In this document: one piece after another, positions 5,778 through 6,899 of the stretch
How the letters are laid out: each line of letters starts with the position of its first letter
Numbering within the stretch: position 1 is the stretch's first letter
From: an uncultured Lachnospiraceae bacterium
Lineage (GTDB): Bacteria; Bacillota; Clostridia; Lachnospirales; Lachnospiraceae
Reading direction: 5' to 3'
Assembly (NCBI GenBank): GCA_947174985.1
Contig: CAMWLB010000165.1
Coordinates: 1-6,899, forward strand
DNA: 6,899 bases
Notes under the pieces: generated by a model
Databases searched by the model: none
Told to the model about the DNA's origin: nothing
Seen by the model: only the letters and a program-made list of their open reading frames with translations
Program-made: the position numbers and the translations under genes

Positions 5778-6670
5778 AAATCCTCTTTTCTCCTTATGCT
5801 GCCTGCGGCCGCAGGCAGAAGTTTATCCTCTATTTCTCCCTCAAATACAGTGTGGGAAGGTCCTTCCATAATCAGGCGGTTTGTTTCCTTGTCCCACTCG
5901 ATATCGAGAGTACCGCCAATCTGCTCCACCGTGACGTGGCGGCTGCAACGGTCTGTCAGCACACCTGCCACGACCGCAGTTGCACAGCCCGTGCCGCAGC
6001 CGATGGTCTCTCCCGTGCCGCGTTCCCATTCTCTTATCTTAATATAGTCGCGGTTTACAAGCTCGGCAAAGGTTACATTCGTTTTGTTTGGAAACAGGGA
6101 AGTCATGTATTCCAAAGCAGGCCCGTACTTGTCCACGTCTAAATCCTTTACGGAATCTACATAGGCGACGCAGTGCGGGTTGCCCCACGAAACGGCAGTC
6201 ACAAAAAGCGTGCGGTCGAGTACCTTGACAGGCTGCTCAATAAATTCCGAAAGTGAGGTTGCAACGGGTATTTTTTCCGCAGACAGGCCAGGCTCTCCGA
6301 TATCCGCGCGGATATTGGAAACCAAACCGTCTTTGATGGACAGCTTCAGGTTTTTTAAGCCACCGAGCGTCTCAATAGTAACTTCGGTTTGTGAAGTCAG
6401 CTTATGGTCATACACATACTTGCCGACGCTGCGGAGCGCGTTGCCGCACATTTCTGCTTCCGTGCCGTCAGGGTTAAAAATCCGCATCCGAAAATCCGCT
6501 TTTTCGGATGGGCAGATAAGAACCATGCCGTCGGAGCCTACGCCAAAATGCCGGTTGCTGACAAGGCGCGCCAGCGCGGAAAGCGGAAGAGGAAGGTCCG
6601 TGGGGTTTTGGTGAACTGCGTCAATATAGACATAATCGTTGCCGAATGCCTGCATTTTTGTAAATCGCAT
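5774..6670 (-). CDS. dapF: Diaminopimelate epimerase
   Basis: This 298-residue cytoplasmic, cofactor-free epimerase converts LL-diaminopimelate to meso-diaminopimelate, the precursor of lysine and of DAP-type peptidoglycan. The two-fold fold is marked by the N-terminal MRFTKMQAFGNDY, the first catalytic cysteine C75 in EMCGNALR, GNPH at 163-166, ERGTGET at 216-222 and the second catalytic cysteine C225 in GCGTGCATA. C75 and C225 are the acid/base pair of the family. Length is slightly above the usual 270-280 because of a C-terminal tail after FEGEI (about residues 281-298, DKLLPAAAGSIRRKEDL). That tail is encoded by a 20-bp palindrome plus the murE ribosome-binding region. The ATG at 6670 is preceded 7 nt upstream by AAGGAG, which overlaps the stop codon of the preceding gene. 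The TGA overlaps the murE ATG. Placing the enzyme that makes meso-DAP next to the ligase that uses it fits a shared job in cell-wall synthesis. Confidence 0.96.
   Translation of the reverse strand: MRFTKMQAFGNDYVYIDAVHQNPTDLPLPLSALARLVSNRHFGVGSDGMVLICPSEKADFRMRIFNPDGTEAEMCGNALRSVGKYVYDHKLTSQTEVTIETLGGLKNLKLSIKDGLVSNIRADIGEPGLSAEKIPVATSLSEFIEQPVKVLDRTLFVTAVSWGNPHCVAYVDSVKDLDVDKYGPALEYMTSLFPNKTNVTFAELVNRDYIKIREWERGTGETIGCGTGCATAVVAGVLTDRCSRHVTVEQIGGTLDIEWDKETNRLIMEGPSHTVFEGEIEDKLLPAAAGSIRRKEDL
5781..5795 (-). promoter_or_regulatory. Tandem candidate Shine-Dalgarno sequences for murE, inside the end of dapF
   Basis: Read on the minus strand, AAGGAG (5790-5795) lies 12 nt and GAGGA (5781-5785) 3 nt before the murE ATG. 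One spacing is longer and the other shorter than usual, so initiation probably depends partly on ribosomes finishing dapF at the ATGA overlap. The same bases encode the dapF C-terminus RRKED. Confidence 0.6.
5799..5818. repeat. 20-bp perfect palindrome near the 3' end of dapF
   Basis: The half-site CTGCCTGCGG is followed directly by its exact reverse complement, with no spacer; the centre is GCGGCCGC. It encodes LPAAAG of the dapF tail. In the transcript it could fold into a GC-rich hairpin ending 3 nt before the AAGGAG ahead of murE. No U-run follows, so it is not an intrinsic terminator. Confidence 0.85.
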
Positions 6671-6677
6671 AGTTTTT

Positions 6678-6683
6678 CTCCTT
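6678..6683 (-). promoter_or_regulatory. Shine-Dalgarno for dapF overlapping the upstream stop codon
   Basis: On the minus strand TAAGGAG combines the TAA stop of the trans-sulfuration enzyme (6682-6684) with an AAGGAG site 7 nt before the dapF ATG. It fixes the dapF start and indicates that the two genes are co-transcribed and probably translationally coupled. Confidence 0.8.
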
Positions 6684-6899
6684 AACGCATTGCCTGTTCC
6701 AAATCGTCGATGATGTCCTGTGCGTTTTCAAGTCCGACAGAAAGCCTGAGGAAACAGTCGGTGATGCCGAGGTCTTCTTTCAGTGCCTTTGGCGTATCCT
6801 CGTGTGTCTGGGTGGTCGGGTAGGTAATCAGGGTTTCAGTGCCGCCGAGACTCTCTGCAAACATAACCATACTGACATTTTTCAGGATGCTCTTTACGG
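6682..6899 (-). CDS. Trans-sulfuration PLP enzyme (cystathionine gamma-synthase/lyase family), C-terminal part
   Basis: The frame is open from the right edge to the TAA at 6682-6684, giving the last 72 codons; the start, the PLP-binding lysine and most of the protein lie outside. The first in-window methionine is not the start, because the frame continues upstream as VKSILKNVSMV, normal family sequence. What remains is the C-terminal domain of the Cys/Met metabolism PLP family: AESLGGTETLITYPTTQTH followed by LRLSVGLEN. The arginine of RLSVG is the conserved substrate-carboxylate-binding residue. Members include cystathionine gamma-synthase, cystathionine beta- and gamma-lyase, methionine gamma-lyase and O-acetylhomoserine sulfhydrylase; the fragment cannot separate them. 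It is the upstream gene of an operon with dapF (11-nt gap) and murE. Confidence 0.9.
   Translation of the reverse strand, partial: VKSILKNVSMVMFAESLGGTETLITYPTTQTHEDTPKALKEDLGITDCFLRLSVGLENAQDIIDDLEQAMR

Noticed and set aside
5799..5818. Palindrome as an intrinsic terminator between dapF and murE
   Set aside because: No U-run follows on either strand, and the ATGA overlap argues for continued transcription and translation.
6180..6614. 144-residue open frame on the plus strand
   Set aside because: Antisense shadow of dapF, whose catalytic motifs make the minus strand the coding strand.
6682..6870. Complete 62-residue protein starting at the ATG at 6870
   Set aside because: The frame is open to the window edge and the upstream residues match the family, so this is an internal methionine of a larger enzyme.

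Overview
The window looks like an ordinary chromosomal segment from an anaerobic Firmicute of the Clostridia, most likely Lachnospiraceae or a close relative. That assignment is inferred from the style of the proteins: a short SbcD/YhaO-type nuclease, an ATPase with the 'EENGxGK[ST]T' P-loop, a DapF beginning 'MRFTKMQAFGNDYVY', and a MurE-like ligase with 'DHIGPNEH'. The strong purine-rich Shine-Dalgarno sequences fit the same group. No RNA gene, mobile element or CRISPR array was seen.

Layout from left to right. (1) Positions 1-383, minus strand: the N-terminal part of an unrecognised multi-pass membrane protein that runs off the left edge. (2) Positions 384-579: a divergent intergenic region with one sigma-A-like promoter facing each way. 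(3) Positions 580-4262, plus strand: a two-gene operon for a Mre11/Rad50-like complex. It encodes a 351-residue SbcD/YhaO-like metallophosphoesterase nuclease and an 868-residue YhaN/SbcC-like ATPase. The ATPase has a predicted transmembrane hairpin in the middle of its coiled coil and no CxxC zinc hook. (4) Positions 4263-4294: a compact hairpin that can terminate transcription in both directions. Its loop contains the murE stop codon. (5) Positions 4275-6899, minus strand: an operon, read from right to left, of a partial trans-sulfuration-type PLP enzyme, dapF and a murE-like ligase. The first junction is 11 nt and the second is an ATGA overlap.

Functionally there are two modules. The plus-strand pair should process DNA ends or hairpins, with the nuclease driven by the ATPase and probably held at the membrane. 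The minus-strand operon links meso-diaminopimelate formation (DapF) to its addition to the peptidoglycan precursor (MurE with a DNPR motif). The upstream gene belongs to sulfur amino-acid metabolism, another aspartate-family branch. The two modules converge on the shared terminator.

Nothing here is clearly a new system. The points most worth a second look are the membrane-hairpin Rad50-like ATPase with its three ~47-residue arm repeats and atypical nucleotide-binding motifs, the 20-bp perfect palindrome just before murE, and the divergence of this MurE from canonical MurE.
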